DNA from: JAXGPP01 sp964436865
Lineage (GTDB): Bacteria > Planctomycetota > Planctomycetia > Pirellulales > Thermoguttaceae
Assembly: GCA_964436865.1 (NCBI GenBank)
Contig: CAYTFK010000190.1
Location: 1-13,356, forward strand
DNA: 13,356 nucleotides
Direction of reading: 5' to 3'
The position numbers and the translations under genes are program-made. The notes below the pieces were generated by a model. It was not told where the DNA came from. It ran no database searches and worked only from the letters and a program-made list of their open reading frames with translations. Positions within the stretch are counted from its first letter, which is position 1, and each line of letters opens with the position of its first letter. Below are positions 6,186-13,356 of the stretch, piece after piece.

Positions 6186-8042
6186 CTACCGCCAGCCTTC
6201 GATGACGGAGAGGGCGGTCTTGACGTTGCCGAAGGGGGCGCTGACCTGGATGCCGGCGACGCGGTCGTGCACGCGGCGGATCGATTCCTGGGCGATCTCA
6301 ATGCCGGCGAGCATCTGCCCTTCGCGGCTTTCGATCGCTTCGAGCCGCTCGAGCACGGCGTCGGGGATGACGACGCCGGGCACCTCGTGCTGCATGAACA
6401 GGGCGTTGCGATAGCTGGCCAGGGGCCAGATTCCGGCGACGATGGGAATGCCGTAAGGCTGGACCTGGTCGAGAATGCGCAGCAGGGCGTCGGGATCGAA
6501 GACGGGCTGGGTGATGGCGAATTCGGCCCCGGCCTCGACCTTCTGGCGGAAGCGATCGAGCTCGCGCCGCTGGTCGAGCGCGGTGGGATCGAGCCCGACG
6601 CCGATGAGGGCGGCCGTGGGTGGATCGATCGGTTGCCCGCCGAGGTCGACTCCCTGGTTCAACCGCCGCTGCACGGCGACCATGCCGATCGAGTCGGTGT
6701 CGAAAACGCCGGTGGCGTGCGGGTAATTGCCGAGTTTCGGCGGGTCGCCGGTGACGAACAGGATGTTGCGGATGTCGGCCGCGGCGCAGGCCAGCAGGTC
6801 GGCCTGCATGCCGATGAGGTTGCGGTCGCGGCAGCAGAAGTGCAGGATCACCTCGATGCGGGCGTCCTGCTGCAGCCGGTGCGACGTGATAAGCGGAGAG
6901 ATCCGCGAGCTGGCACGCGGGCCGTCGGGCACGTTGATGGCGTCGATGCCGTGGTGGTGCAGGCTGCGGGCCTTGTCAACCATCGACGACAGGTCATAGC
7001 CGCGCGGCGGCACGAGCTCGACGCTGGTGACCCATTGCCGGTTGACGAGCCGCCAGGCGAACCGCGACCGCTCGGCCAGCGGCAGTGGCTGCTTGAGCTC
7101 GATCGTTTCGGCGGGTTCGGTGATCACGGGGCGGACGCGGGCCGCACGGGCCATCGGCTTGACCGCCTCGGCCATTTCGCGGATGTGCTCCGGCCCGGTG
7201 CCGCAGCAACCGCCGACGGCCGCAGCGCCAAGATTGACGAACCGCAGCGCGTAGGTGGTGATGTACTCGGGCGAGCAGAGGTAGATCATGCGGTTGTCGA
7301 CCTCGCGGGGCACGCCGGCATTGGGCTGCACAATGACCGGCAGCGGCGTGAGATGGACCGCTTTCTCGACGGCGTGCAAGAGCCCGTTCGGGCCGCTGCC
7401 GCAGTTCATTCCCCAGGCCACGGGCGCGGGCGCGTCGCCGGGCAAGGGCGAGAGCATTCGCTCCAGTGGCTCGCCGGCCACCGTCTCACCGGTTTCGACC
7501 AGGGCGAACGAGAGGACGTAGGGGACATCGGCCAGCCTCCGCATGGCGCGGGCGGCGTTTTCCAGCGACTGGCGGTTGGGCTGGGTCTCGAAGATGATGA
7601 AATCGGCGCCCCCCTCAACGAGCGATTCCACCTGCTCGACGATCATTCCTTCGAGCAGGTCCTCGAACTGGGGCTGCGAGGGGAGCGGCCCCACGGAGCC
7701 GGCGACGAAGATGGGGCGCTCGGCATCGTCGGCCACTTCACGGGCCAGCTTGGCGCCGGCGCGGTTGATGGCCGCAATCTGCTCGGCCAGGCCAAACCGA
7801 GCCAGGGCCACGCGGTTGGCGCCAAACGTGTTCGTGGTCAGGACATCGGCCCCGGCGTCGCGGTAGTCGGCATGGATCCGCCGGATGAGCTTGGGTTCGG
7901 CGAGGCATAGCTCATCGAACGAGCGGTTGGTGAAGACGTGGTGACGGTAGAGCTCGGTTCCCATGGCCCCATCGAAGACGAGAACGCCGCGGGCGAGAGC
8001 CTGGGAGATAGTGAGGTCGCGGGGCATCGCGGGATAGTCCAT
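6186..8042 (-). CDS. yitJ: Bifunctional homocysteine S-methyltransferase / 5,10-methylenetetrahydrofolate reductase
   Basis: 618 residues with two domains, as in Bacillus YitJ. Residues about 12-300 are a homocysteine methyltransferase TIM barrel: FDGAMGTELY (23-32), TTNTFGANR (69-77), and the zinc ligands C214 in GMNCGSGP and C279/C280 in GGCCGTGP. Residues about 328-618 are a MetF-like flavin reductase: VELVPPRG (catalytic E342), HFCCRDRN (401-408), FVTGDPPKLG (429-438) and ITQPVFD (510-516). The MTHFR half makes 5-methyl-THF; the other half is expected to methylate homocysteine to methionine. There is no cobalamin domain in this chain, so the methyl donor route is not settled by sequence. 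The ATG at 8042 has no clear ribosome site; an ATG at 8027 is an alternative start. A -10-like TACAAT lies at 8083-8078. The gene is 58 bases downstream of pcm and convergent with folD. Confidence 0.93.
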   Translation of the reverse strand: MDYPAMPRDLTISQALARGVLVFDGAMGTELYRHHVFTNRSFDELCLAEPKLIRRIHADYRDAGADVLTTNTFGANRVALARFGLAEQIAAINRAGAKLAREVADDAERPIFVAGSVGPLPSQPQFEDLLEGMIVEQVESLVEGGADFIIFETQPNRQSLENAARAMRRLADVPYVLSFALVETGETVAGEPLERMLSPLPGDAPAPVAWGMNCGSGPNGLLHAVEKAVHLTPLPVIVQPNAGVPREVDNRMIYLCSPEYITTYALRFVNLGAAAVGGCCGTGPEHIREMAEAVKPMARAARVRPVITEPAETIELKQPLPLAERSRFAWRLVNRQWVTSVELVPPRGYDLSSMVDKARSLHHHGIDAINVPDGPRASSRISPLITSHRLQQDARIEVILHFCCRDRNLIGMQADLLACAAADIRNILFVTGDPPKLGNYPHATGVFDTDSIGMVAVQRRLNQGVDLGGQPIDPPTAALIGVGLDPTALDQRRELDRFRQKVEAGAEFAITQPVFDPDALLRILDQVQPYGIPIVAGIWPLASYRNALFMQHEVPGVVIPDAVLERLEAIESREGQMLAGIEIAQESIRRVHDRVAGIQVSAPFGNVKTALSVIEGWR

Positions 8043-8100
8043 CCGGCGGGTGATAGATCGAAATCGGCCGAACGGGCATTGTACAACGTGGCGAGGAGTT

Positions 8101-8919
8101 CTACTGCCGGGCTTCGCCCGTCATGGGCACGAAGGCGACGGGGGCCACCGACTTGCGGTCCACCGTGCCGTCGGGGCGTTTGGACAGGACGACGAGCGTT
8201 TGGACGTAGCCACCCACCGGGATCACGAGCCGGCCACCGGGTGCAAGTTGGTCGATGAGGGGCTCGGGGACGTGTTCGGGAGCGGCGGCGACGATGATCA
8301 CGTCGAATGGGGCGTGCTCGGGCCAGCCGCGGTAGCCATCGCCGTGGCGGACGGTGATGTTCTTGTATCCAAGGGATTTCAGACGCTGGTCGGCCTCTCT
8401 GGCCAGCGGTTCGACGATTTCGATGCTATAGACCTCGGCGCAGAGTTCGGCGAGCACGGCTGCCTGGTAGCCTGAACCGGTGCCGATGTCGAGTGCGCGG
8501 CTCTGGCGAGTGGGCTCTGCCAGTTGCGTCATGAGGGCCACGATATAAGGCTGTGAAATCGTCTGGTCGTGGCCGATCGGCAGGGGCTGGTCGGCATAGG
8601 CGGAGGCGGCGAGACTCTCGGCGACGAATCGCTCGCGCGGCAGGCGGCCCATGACTTCGAGAATGTCGTCCCGGGTGATATCACGGCCGCGGAGGTCGTC
8701 TTCGACCATGCGCCGGCGGGCCCGAGCGTGGGGATCGTCGGGCTTGGAGGCGGCAGCGGCCGCTGGCGTCGGGCCCGCGGCCGGGGCGGCGGGCTCTTCA
8801 CCCGGCGATTCGTCTGGGTAGCGGAACATGAGCAGGCCCGACGCTCCAACGACGACAATGATGAGCAAGGCCAGACCAACCCCGGTTAAGGTCAGCATGG
8901 GCTGTCGCAAGGTTCTCAT
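8101..8919 (-). CDS. pcm: Protein-L-isoaspartate O-methyltransferase with N-terminal membrane anchor
   Basis: Repairs L-isoaspartyl residues by S-adenosylmethionine-dependent methylation. Residues about 65-272 form a complete PCMT domain about the size of E. coli Pcm (208 residues): the substrate-site motif QTISQPYIVA (119-128), the SAM motif LDIGTGSGYQ (143-152), and APGGRLVIPVG (226-236). In front is an extension not found in standard Pcm: a basic start (R2, R5), a hydrophobic helix at 11-32, then an Ala/Pro/Glu-rich linker (35-60). By the positive-inside rule the enzyme would be anchored with its catalytic domain outside the cytoplasmic membrane, which is odd for a SAM-using enzyme. An ATG at codon 8 would keep the helix. 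No strong Shine-Dalgarno is seen. It may be co-transcribed with the downstream methyltransferase/reductase gene. Confidence 0.92.
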   Translation of the reverse strand: MRTLRQPMLTLTGVGLALLIIVVVGASGLLMFRYPDESPGEEPAAPAAGPTPAAAAASKPDDPHARARRRMVEDDLRGRDITRDDILEVMGRLPRERFVAESLAASAYADQPLPIGHDQTISQPYIVALMTQLAEPTRQSRALDIGTGSGYQAAVLAELCAEVYSIEIVEPLAREADQRLKSLGYKNITVRHGDGYRGWPEHAPFDVIIVAAAPEHVPEPLIDQLAPGGRLVIPVGGYVQTLVVLSKRPDGTVDRKSVAPVAFVPMTGEARQ

Positions 8920-8955
8920 GGCGCACCCCGGCGGAGAGGAGCGGGCACCGAAGGT

Positions 8956-8985
8956 ATTTTACGGCGGCCCGGCAGGGCTCGGCAA
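8956..8985 (-). promoter_or_regulatory. Candidate promoter of the membrane-anchored pcm gene
   Basis: Minus strand: TTGCCG (8985-8980), 18-base spacer, TAAAAT (8961-8956). The -10 matches consensus at five of six positions and is the only AT-rich patch nearby. It predicts a leader of roughly 30 bases before the ATG at 8919. Confidence 0.35.
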
Positions 8986-9000
8986 CCACGAGTGCGCAGA

Positions 9001-9027
9001 GCCTCCGCGGCCCTTCCCGGCGGAGGC
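9001..9027. repeat. GC-rich hairpin in the pcm / radical SAM divergent region
   Basis: GCCTCCGC (9001-9008) and GCGGAGGC (9020-9027) form a perfect 8-bp stem with an 11-base loop, 59 bases before the radical SAM start codon. There is no T-tract, so it is not a standard terminator. It could be a leader structure or a protein site. Confidence 0.4.
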
Positions 9028-9086
9028 GCCATCGAGTAACAAGGGAGAAGTGTCTGCCGGCGCTATGCCATCGGAAGGAATGCCGC

Positions 9087-10529
9087 ATGCTGACGTTGAT
9101 CAACACCAATCGGATGATGCCGCCGATCGCGCCGCTGGGGCTCGACTACATCGCGGCCGCCGTGCGACGTGCCGGGCATGGCGTGGATGTGCTCGACTTG
9201 TGCCTGGCGCCGGACCCGCAGAGGGCGATTGTTGAGTACTTCGCCGGCAACTGTCCCGAACTCGTCGGACTGTCGTTTCGCAACGTGGACGACTGCTTCT
9301 GGCCAAGCGGTTCCTGGTTCGTGCCTGAGTTGCAGGAACTGGTGGCCGAGATCCGCCGGCGCTCGGAGGCGAAGATCGTGCTCGGAGGCGTCGGGGTCTC
9401 GATCTTCGCCCGCGATATCGTCGAACACACCGCGGCCGATTTCGGCATCCACGGCGATGGCGAGCAGTCGCTCGTCGGGCTGATTGGCGCGGTGCGCGAT
9501 GGGCGGGGGTATGACGGCGTGCCGGGGCTCGTATGGCGGGATGCTGACGGGCTGCGCGTCAATCGCCCCGCGTGGCCGAAGACGGTGTGCCTGGCCACCG
9601 AGCGCGACGCGGTCGACAACGCCACCTATTTCCGGCGCGGCGGGCAATTGGGGGTGGAAACCAGGCGCGGCTGTCCGCGGGAGTGCCTCTACTGCGCCGA
9701 TCCGCTGGCCAAGGGACGGATGAGCCGGCTGCGCGATCCGGCGGAGGTGGCCGATGAATTCGCTGGGCTGGCGGACCGCGGGTTGGATGTGATTCATCTC
9801 TGCGACGCCGAGTTCAACCTGCCCGTCGAACATGCCGACGCCGTCTGCCGGGCGCTGATCGCACGGCGGATGGGAGAGCGCGTCCGCTGGTACGCGTACC
9901 TGGCGGTCCGACCATTTCCGCCCGACCTGGCCCGGCTCATGCGGCAGGCTGGCTGCGTTGGGATCAACTTCACAAGCGACTCGGCTCATCCGCAGATGCT
10001 GGCCGCATACCGGCAGCCACACTGCCCGGAAGATCTTCGCGACGCGGTCGCATGCTGCCGTCGTGAAGGGATCGCCGTGATGCTCGACTTGCTGCTGGGC
10101 GGACCGGGCGAGACCGAGGAGACGGTTGCCGAGTCAATCCGGTTCATGAAAGAGATCGGTCCCGACGGCGTCGGCGCGAGCCTGGGGATGCGGCTCTATC
10201 CGGGTACGGGAGTAATCGACGCGCTCGGGGGCGAGGAGGCTCTCGACCGGATCGACGGCATTTGCCGGCACTACGATGGCCCGGTGAACCTGCTTCGTCC
10301 CACGTTCTTCGTCTCGCCCCACCTCGGCCCGCGGCCCGCGCGGTTGATTCGCGAGCTGATCGGCAACGATCCGCGATTCTTTCCGCCGGCAGAGGAGAAC
10401 GAAAACGCGGGTGAGCCCGCAAGCGACCACAACTACAATGACAACCGGCGCCTGACCGACGCAATCGCCGCCGGCGCGCGGGGAGCGTACTGGGATATCC
10501 TCCGACAACTCCCGAGAGATCAAGCATGA
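9087..10529 (+). CDS. Cobalamin-binding-type radical SAM protein, substrate unknown
   Basis: 480 residues with class-B-like radical SAM architecture. The N-terminal ~160 residues look like a B12-binding Rossmann domain (PLGLDYIAAAVRRAGH at 16-31, VLGGVGVS at 98-105), without a DxHxxG motif, so any cobalamin would be bound without a protein histidine ligand. The radical SAM core follows with CX3CX2C at C196, C200, C203 (RRGCPRECLYC), IHLCDAEFN at 236-244 and LLGGPGETEETV at 336-347. Such enzymes methylate or rearrange unreactive carbons, or close rings (families include TsrM and BchE); the substrate cannot be read from sequence. GGAAGGAA lies 6 bases before the ATG. Its stop overlaps the next gene's start (ATGA), implying translational coupling. 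An Asn/Glu-rich stretch near 436-454 looks like a linker. Confidence 0.88.
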   Translation: MLTLINTNRMMPPIAPLGLDYIAAAVRRAGHGVDVLDLCLAPDPQRAIVEYFAGNCPELVGLSFRNVDDCFWPSGSWFVPELQELVAEIRRRSEAKIVLGGVGVSIFARDIVEHTAADFGIHGDGEQSLVGLIGAVRDGRGYDGVPGLVWRDADGLRVNRPAWPKTVCLATERDAVDNATYFRRGGQLGVETRRGCPRECLYCADPLAKGRMSRLRDPAEVADEFAGLADRGLDVIHLCDAEFNLPVEHADAVCRALIARRMGERVRWYAYLAVRPFPPDLARLMRQAGCVGINFTSDSAHPQMLAAYRQPHCPEDLRDAVACCRREGIAVMLDLLLGGPGETEETVAESIRFMKEIGPDGVGASLGMRLYPGTGVIDALGGEEALDRIDGICRHYDGPVNLLRPTFFVSPHLGPRPARLIRELIGNDPRFFPPAEENENAGEPASDHNYNDNRRLTDAIAAGARGAYWDILRQLPRDQA

Positions 10530-11929
10530 AATGGCGAGTTCTCCGCGCCGCGGTCCTGCTAATGGCCGCGATCATCACACCTTCGGACGCACAAAGCCAG
10601 CAACCCGCTCCTCTGGCGAACCCCGTCTTCAGTATTCGCGAGTACGGAGCGCGGGGCGACGGGCAGGCGCTCGACACTGCCGCGATCAACCGGGCGATTG
10701 AGGCCTGTGCCGCGGCCGGAGGCGGGCAGGTGCTCGTGCCGCCGGGACGATACCTCACGGGGACGGTGCACCTGAAGAGCCATGTAACGCTGGTGCTGGA
10801 GCCCGGGGCGACACTGGTCGGCAGCATGAATCTCGACCATTACCAACACTACACGCCCCCGGTGGAGAAGGAACCCAAACCATTCCTCCGCTGGCATCGG
10901 GCACTGATCCTGGGAGTCGGCGTGGAGGACGTGGTGATCACAGGGGAAGGGACGATCGATGGCAACAGGGTCTTCGACGCGCAGGGCGAAGAGCGGATGC
11001 GGGGGCCGCACACGATCCTGCTGGGCAACAGCCGCGATGTCAGCATCCGCGGCGTCTCGATTCGCGATTCGGCGAACTATGCCATTCTGATGAAGTACTG
11101 TGAGAAGATCGACGTCCGCGAGATGACATTCACCGGCGGCTGGGACGGCGTGCACTTCCGCCACGGCCGCGACGTGACGATCACCGGCTGCCGGTTCTTC
11201 ACCGGCGACGATTCGATTGCCGGCTCGTACTGGGAGAATGTGCTCATCGCCGATTGCATCGTGAACTCGTCCTGCAACGGGGTGCGGCTTATCGGCCCGG
11301 CCGAGCACCTGATCATCCACGACTGTCTGTTTTACGGGCCGGGGGTCCATGAGCACCGCTCGTCGGACCGCCACAACATGCTCGCGGGGATTATCCTGCA
11401 ACCGGGCGCGTGGGACCCGACCGAGGGGCGGCTCGACGACGTGCTCCTTTCGGACCTCACGATGCGGAACGTGACCACGCCGCTGCACGTGGCGCTGCAG
11501 CCGGGCAATGTCGGGGGCAAAATCACCGTGGAACGGCTCTCGGCCACGGGCGTGTATCGGGCCGCGGCATCGGTCGAGAGTTGGGACGAAGCGCCGTTGG
11601 AGCGGGCCGTGCTCCGCGACGTGAGCATTGAGTACGAAGGAGGGGGCACTGCCGAGCAGGCTGCTTCTGCCATCAAGCAGCCGCCGACCGACGCCCGGCC
11701 GCTGCCGGTGTGGGGCTTTTTCGCGCGGCACGTGAACGAACTGGTGCTGGAGAATGTGCGGCTGAGCTACTCCCGGGAGGATCAGCGACCGATGATGCGG
11801 CTGGAGGACATCGAGCGCGTGGCCTTTGACGGACTGCGTTATCCGGCGGCGGCGAAGCCAGCGGTGTTCGACAACGTCCGGCAGGCCGAACTGCACGGGA
11901 AGGAACTTGGCCCGGACGATCTCCCGTAG
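10526..11929 (+). CDS. Secreted pectin-lyase-fold protein, GH28-like
   Basis: 467 residues, beginning with a signal peptide (hydrophobic about 8-18, likely cleavage after SDA at 20-22). Then comes the N-terminal motif of pectate-lyase-3/GH28 beta-helix proteins: FSIREYGARGDG (35-46), AINRAIEACAAAGGGQVLVP (53-72), then repeated beta-strand turns such as VTLVLEPGATL and VVITGEGTIDG. Candidate catalytic acids are D207 in GGWDGVHF and D228/D229 in FTGDDS, in the relative place of the GH28 NTDG and GDD motifs. The usual GHG and RIK motifs are not evident, so activity on polygalacturonan is uncertain; another glycosidase, a lyase or a binding protein is possible. The start overlaps the radical SAM stop by four bases, and only a weak GAGAGA ribosome site precedes it. 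Confidence 0.88.
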   Translation: MKWRVLRAAVLLMAAIITPSDAQSQQPAPLANPVFSIREYGARGDGQALDTAAINRAIEACAAAGGGQVLVPPGRYLTGTVHLKSHVTLVLEPGATLVGSMNLDHYQHYTPPVEKEPKPFLRWHRALILGVGVEDVVITGEGTIDGNRVFDAQGEERMRGPHTILLGNSRDVSIRGVSIRDSANYAILMKYCEKIDVREMTFTGGWDGVHFRHGRDVTITGCRFFTGDDSIAGSYWENVLIADCIVNSSCNGVRLIGPAEHLIIHDCLFYGPGVHEHRSSDRHNMLAGIILQPGAWDPTEGRLDDVLLSDLTMRNVTTPLHVALQPGNVGGKITVERLSATGVYRAAASVESWDEAPLERAVLRDVSIEYEGGGTAEQAASAIKQPPTDARPLPVWGFFARHVNELVLENVRLSYSREDQRPMMRLEDIERVAFDGLRYPAAAKPAVFDNVRQAELHGKELGPDDLP

Positions 11930-11959
11930 TGTGGTGCGACCTTGCGCCGTCGCGAAATG

Positions 11960-12003
11960 ACGACGCGGAGCGTCGTGCCGCCATGTGGCGCTTGCGTGGC
12001 GCC
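11960..12003 (+). terminator. Two GC-rich hairpins after the GH28-like gene (weak terminator candidate)
   Basis: ACGACGC (11960-11966) and GCGTCGT (11970-11976) form a perfect 7-bp stem on a GGA loop, 30 bases past the stop codon. GGCGC (11987-11991) and GCGCC (11999-12003) form a second stem with a 7-base loop. Neither is followed by a T-run, so intrinsic termination is doubtful; Rho-dependent ending or mRNA protection are alternatives. Confidence 0.3.
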
Positions 12004-12020
12004 GGGCGGCGGACTATAAC
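11992..12020 (+). promoter_or_regulatory. Candidate promoter of the Gfo/Idh/MocA gene
   Basis: TTGCGT (11992-11997), 17-base spacer, TATAAC (12015-12020). The -10 is a five of six match and sits in the loop of a small inverted repeat (GGCGG 12008-12012 / CCGCC 12020-12024). Transcription would start near 12027, about 70 bases before the start codon. This suggests the gene is at least partly independent of the upstream pair. Confidence 0.4.
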
Positions 12021-12095
12021 CGCCATCGTCAGCCGTTGCGAGTCGTGTGCGCGAGCGCATGCCCCGCTTACTCGACCAACCAGGAGGATCTCGCC

Positions 12096-13356
12096 ATGTC
12101 AGCCACCAGTCGTCGTGAGTTTCTGAAGACCAGCGCCGCGATCGGCGCGGGTTATTGGGTCGCCGCGGGGGTACAGGGGGCGGAGAGCCGTTCGCCCAAC
12201 GAGCGGATCGCGATGGCGAGCATCGGCATCAGTGGGAAAGGGACGAGCGACTCGAACGACGCCGGCACGCATGGCGACATGGTGGCCATCTGCGACGTGG
12301 ATGTGAATCAGCTCAACCGGGCGGGAGAAAAGCGGTTTCCCAAGGCGAAGCGGTATACCGATTTCCGCAAGATGCTCGATGAGATGGGTGGAAGCATCGA
12401 CGCCGTGACCGTGAGCACGGCCGACCACACCCACGCGCCGGCGAGCCTGATGGCGATGCGGATGGGCAAGCACTGCTTCTGCCAGAAGCCGCTGACGCGA
12501 ACGGTCTACGAAGCGCGGCTGATGGGCCAGGTTGCCCGCGAGATGAAGGTTGCCACGCAGATGGGCAACCAGGGAACCGCCAGCGACGGCCTGCGGCGCG
12601 GGGCCGCGCTGCTGCGGGCCGGGGCTTTGGGCACGGTGAAGGAGATTCACATCTGGACGAACCGGCCGATCTGGCCGCAGGGACAGGATCGACCGCAAGG
12701 TGAAGACCCGTTGCCGGCGGATCTGGAGTGGGATTTGTGGCTCGGGCCGGCGCCGGTAAGGCCGTTCAAGGCGAAATACCCCGAAGGTTCCCTGGCTGGC
12801 AAGCCGGTATATCATCCGTTCGTCTGGCGCGGCTGGTGGGACTTCGGATCGGGCGCGCTGGGTGACATGGGCTGCCACGAGATCAACATGGTCTTCATGG
12901 GGCTCGATCTGCGCAACCCGGCTACGGTGCAGGCAGTCACCTCGGGGCACAACCGCGACAGTTTCCCGGCGTGGTCGATCGTGACCTACCAGTTCGCCGC
13001 CACGGCCAACCGGCCGGCGGTGAAGCTCGTATGGTACGACGGCGGCAAGAAGCCGCCGGCCGAGGTGCTCGAGGGGAAGGAGACCGGCGCGAGCGGTTCA
13101 GTCATTATCGGCGAAGACGGCAAGGAGATTGGCGGCAGCCGCGCCATGGGGTCGGGTGCGAAGGAAGTCGAGTTCCCCAAGTCGCCGGGCCATTTCGAGG
13201 AGTGGGTCCGGGCGATCAAGGGGGGCGAACCGGCGATGTCGAATTTCCCCGACTACGCCGGGCCGCTCGCCGAGACCGTGCTCCTAGGCAACCTGGCTGT
13301 ATGGGCCGCCCACGAGATCAACGCCAAGCAGGGCGACGAACCGGCCGCTCAGGGCG
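12096..13356 (+). CDS. Tat-exported Gfo/Idh/MocA-family oxidoreductase (C-terminus outside window)
   Basis: 420 codons are visible and the frame is still open at the right edge; relatives are roughly 430-450 residues, so little is missing. A Tat signal opens the protein: SRREFLK (5-11) followed by a hydrophobic stretch to about 25. The Rossmann part has IGISGKGTSD (43-52) and VAICDVD (63-69). The dinucleotide-site EKP motif appears as CQKP (K131), and GDMGCHEIN lies in the C-terminal substrate domain. The family oxidises or epimerises sugars and related alcohols with NAD(P); Tat export with bound cofactor is common in planctomycete members. AGGAGG at 12082-12087 is 8 bases before the ATG. The exported beta-helix protein upstream suggests a polysaccharide or sugar role, but no substrate can be assigned. 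Confidence 0.92.
   Translation, partial: MSATSRREFLKTSAAIGAGYWVAAGVQGAESRSPNERIAMASIGISGKGTSDSNDAGTHGDMVAICDVDVNQLNRAGEKRFPKAKRYTDFRKMLDEMGGSIDAVTVSTADHTHAPASLMAMRMGKHCFCQKPLTRTVYEARLMGQVAREMKVATQMGNQGTASDGLRRGAALLRAGALGTVKEIHIWTNRPIWPQGQDRPQGEDPLPADLEWDLWLGPAPVRPFKAKYPEGSLAGKPVYHPFVWRGWWDFGSGALGDMGCHEINMVFMGLDLRNPATVQAVTSGHNRDSFPAWSIVTYQFAATANRPAVKLVWYDGGKKPPAEVLEGKETGASGSVIIGEDGKEIGGSRAMGSGAKEVEFPKSPGHFEEWVRAIKGGEPAMSNFPDYAGPLAETVLLGNLAVWAAHEINAKQGDEPAAQG

Noticed and set aside
6153..7910. 585-codon plus-strand ORF opposite the HMT-MTHFR fusion
   Set aside because: A shadow of the well-supported minus-strand gene; its beginning is simply the translated intergenic repeat (VIGAWSLVL) followed by low-complexity Gly/Asp/Ala sequence.
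8043..8100. SAM (S-box) riboswitch before the HMT-MTHFR gene, as known for Bacillus yitJ
   Set aside because: The gap is 58 bases, too short for an S-box aptamer plus expression platform, and no matching motifs are seen.
8920..9086. Cobalamin riboswitch before the radical SAM gene
   Set aside because: The leader is at most 167 bases, no B12-box or GCCACTG-type core was found, and the 8-bp hairpin alone does not fit the riboswitch fold.
10559..11896. 445-codon minus-strand ORF opposite the GH28-like gene
   Set aside because: The plus strand has a signal peptide, family motifs and an ATGA-coupled start; the minus translation is His/Arg/Val-rich with no domain.

Overview
The window looks like a chromosomal stretch of a planctomycete, probably of the Pirellulales type. 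The reasons are high GC content, a membrane-anchored Ser/Thr kinase with a TPR tail of the layout common in that phylum, a Tat-exported Gfo/Idh/MocA oxidoreductase with a CQKP motif, a secreted beta-helix protein, and a CCAATGACCAA-type intergenic repeat. This placement is inferred from gene style, not from a marker gene. No phage, IS, CRISPR or RNA gene was seen.

Layout: positions 1-2550 (minus) hold the first 850 residues of a Ser/Thr protein kinase whose C-terminus lies beyond the left edge. Positions 2551-3345 are a long stretch with no recognisable gene. Positions 3346-5091 (minus) encode an assimilatory sulfite reductase hemoprotein. A compact AT-rich divergent promoter region with an ACTAAGTT repeat/palindrome separates it from folD (5233-6111, plus). 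A large imperfect inverted repeat (6104-6183) lies between folD and a convergent bifunctional homocysteine S-methyltransferase/methylenetetrahydrofolate reductase (6186-8042, minus). Upstream of that on the same strand is a membrane-anchored protein-L-isoaspartate O-methyltransferase (8101-8919). Diverging from it, a cobalamin-binding-type radical SAM protein (9087-10529, plus) overlaps by four bases a secreted pectin-lyase-fold/GH28-like protein (10526-11929). A Tat-signal Gfo/Idh/MocA oxidoreductase follows (12096 onward) and runs off the right edge.

How the genes fit together: sulfite reductase, FolD and the HMT-MTHFR fusion form a sulfur/one-carbon/methionine neighbourhood. Sulfite reductase makes sulfide for cysteine and homocysteine, FolD interconverts methylene- and formyl-THF, and the fusion reduces methylene-THF and methylates homocysteine. 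Methionine then feeds S-adenosylmethionine, which both the isoaspartate methyltransferase and the radical SAM enzyme use. The right part mixes a radical SAM enzyme with exported sugar-type proteins. The translational overlap of the radical SAM gene with the beta-helix gene is the most unusual arrangement in the window.
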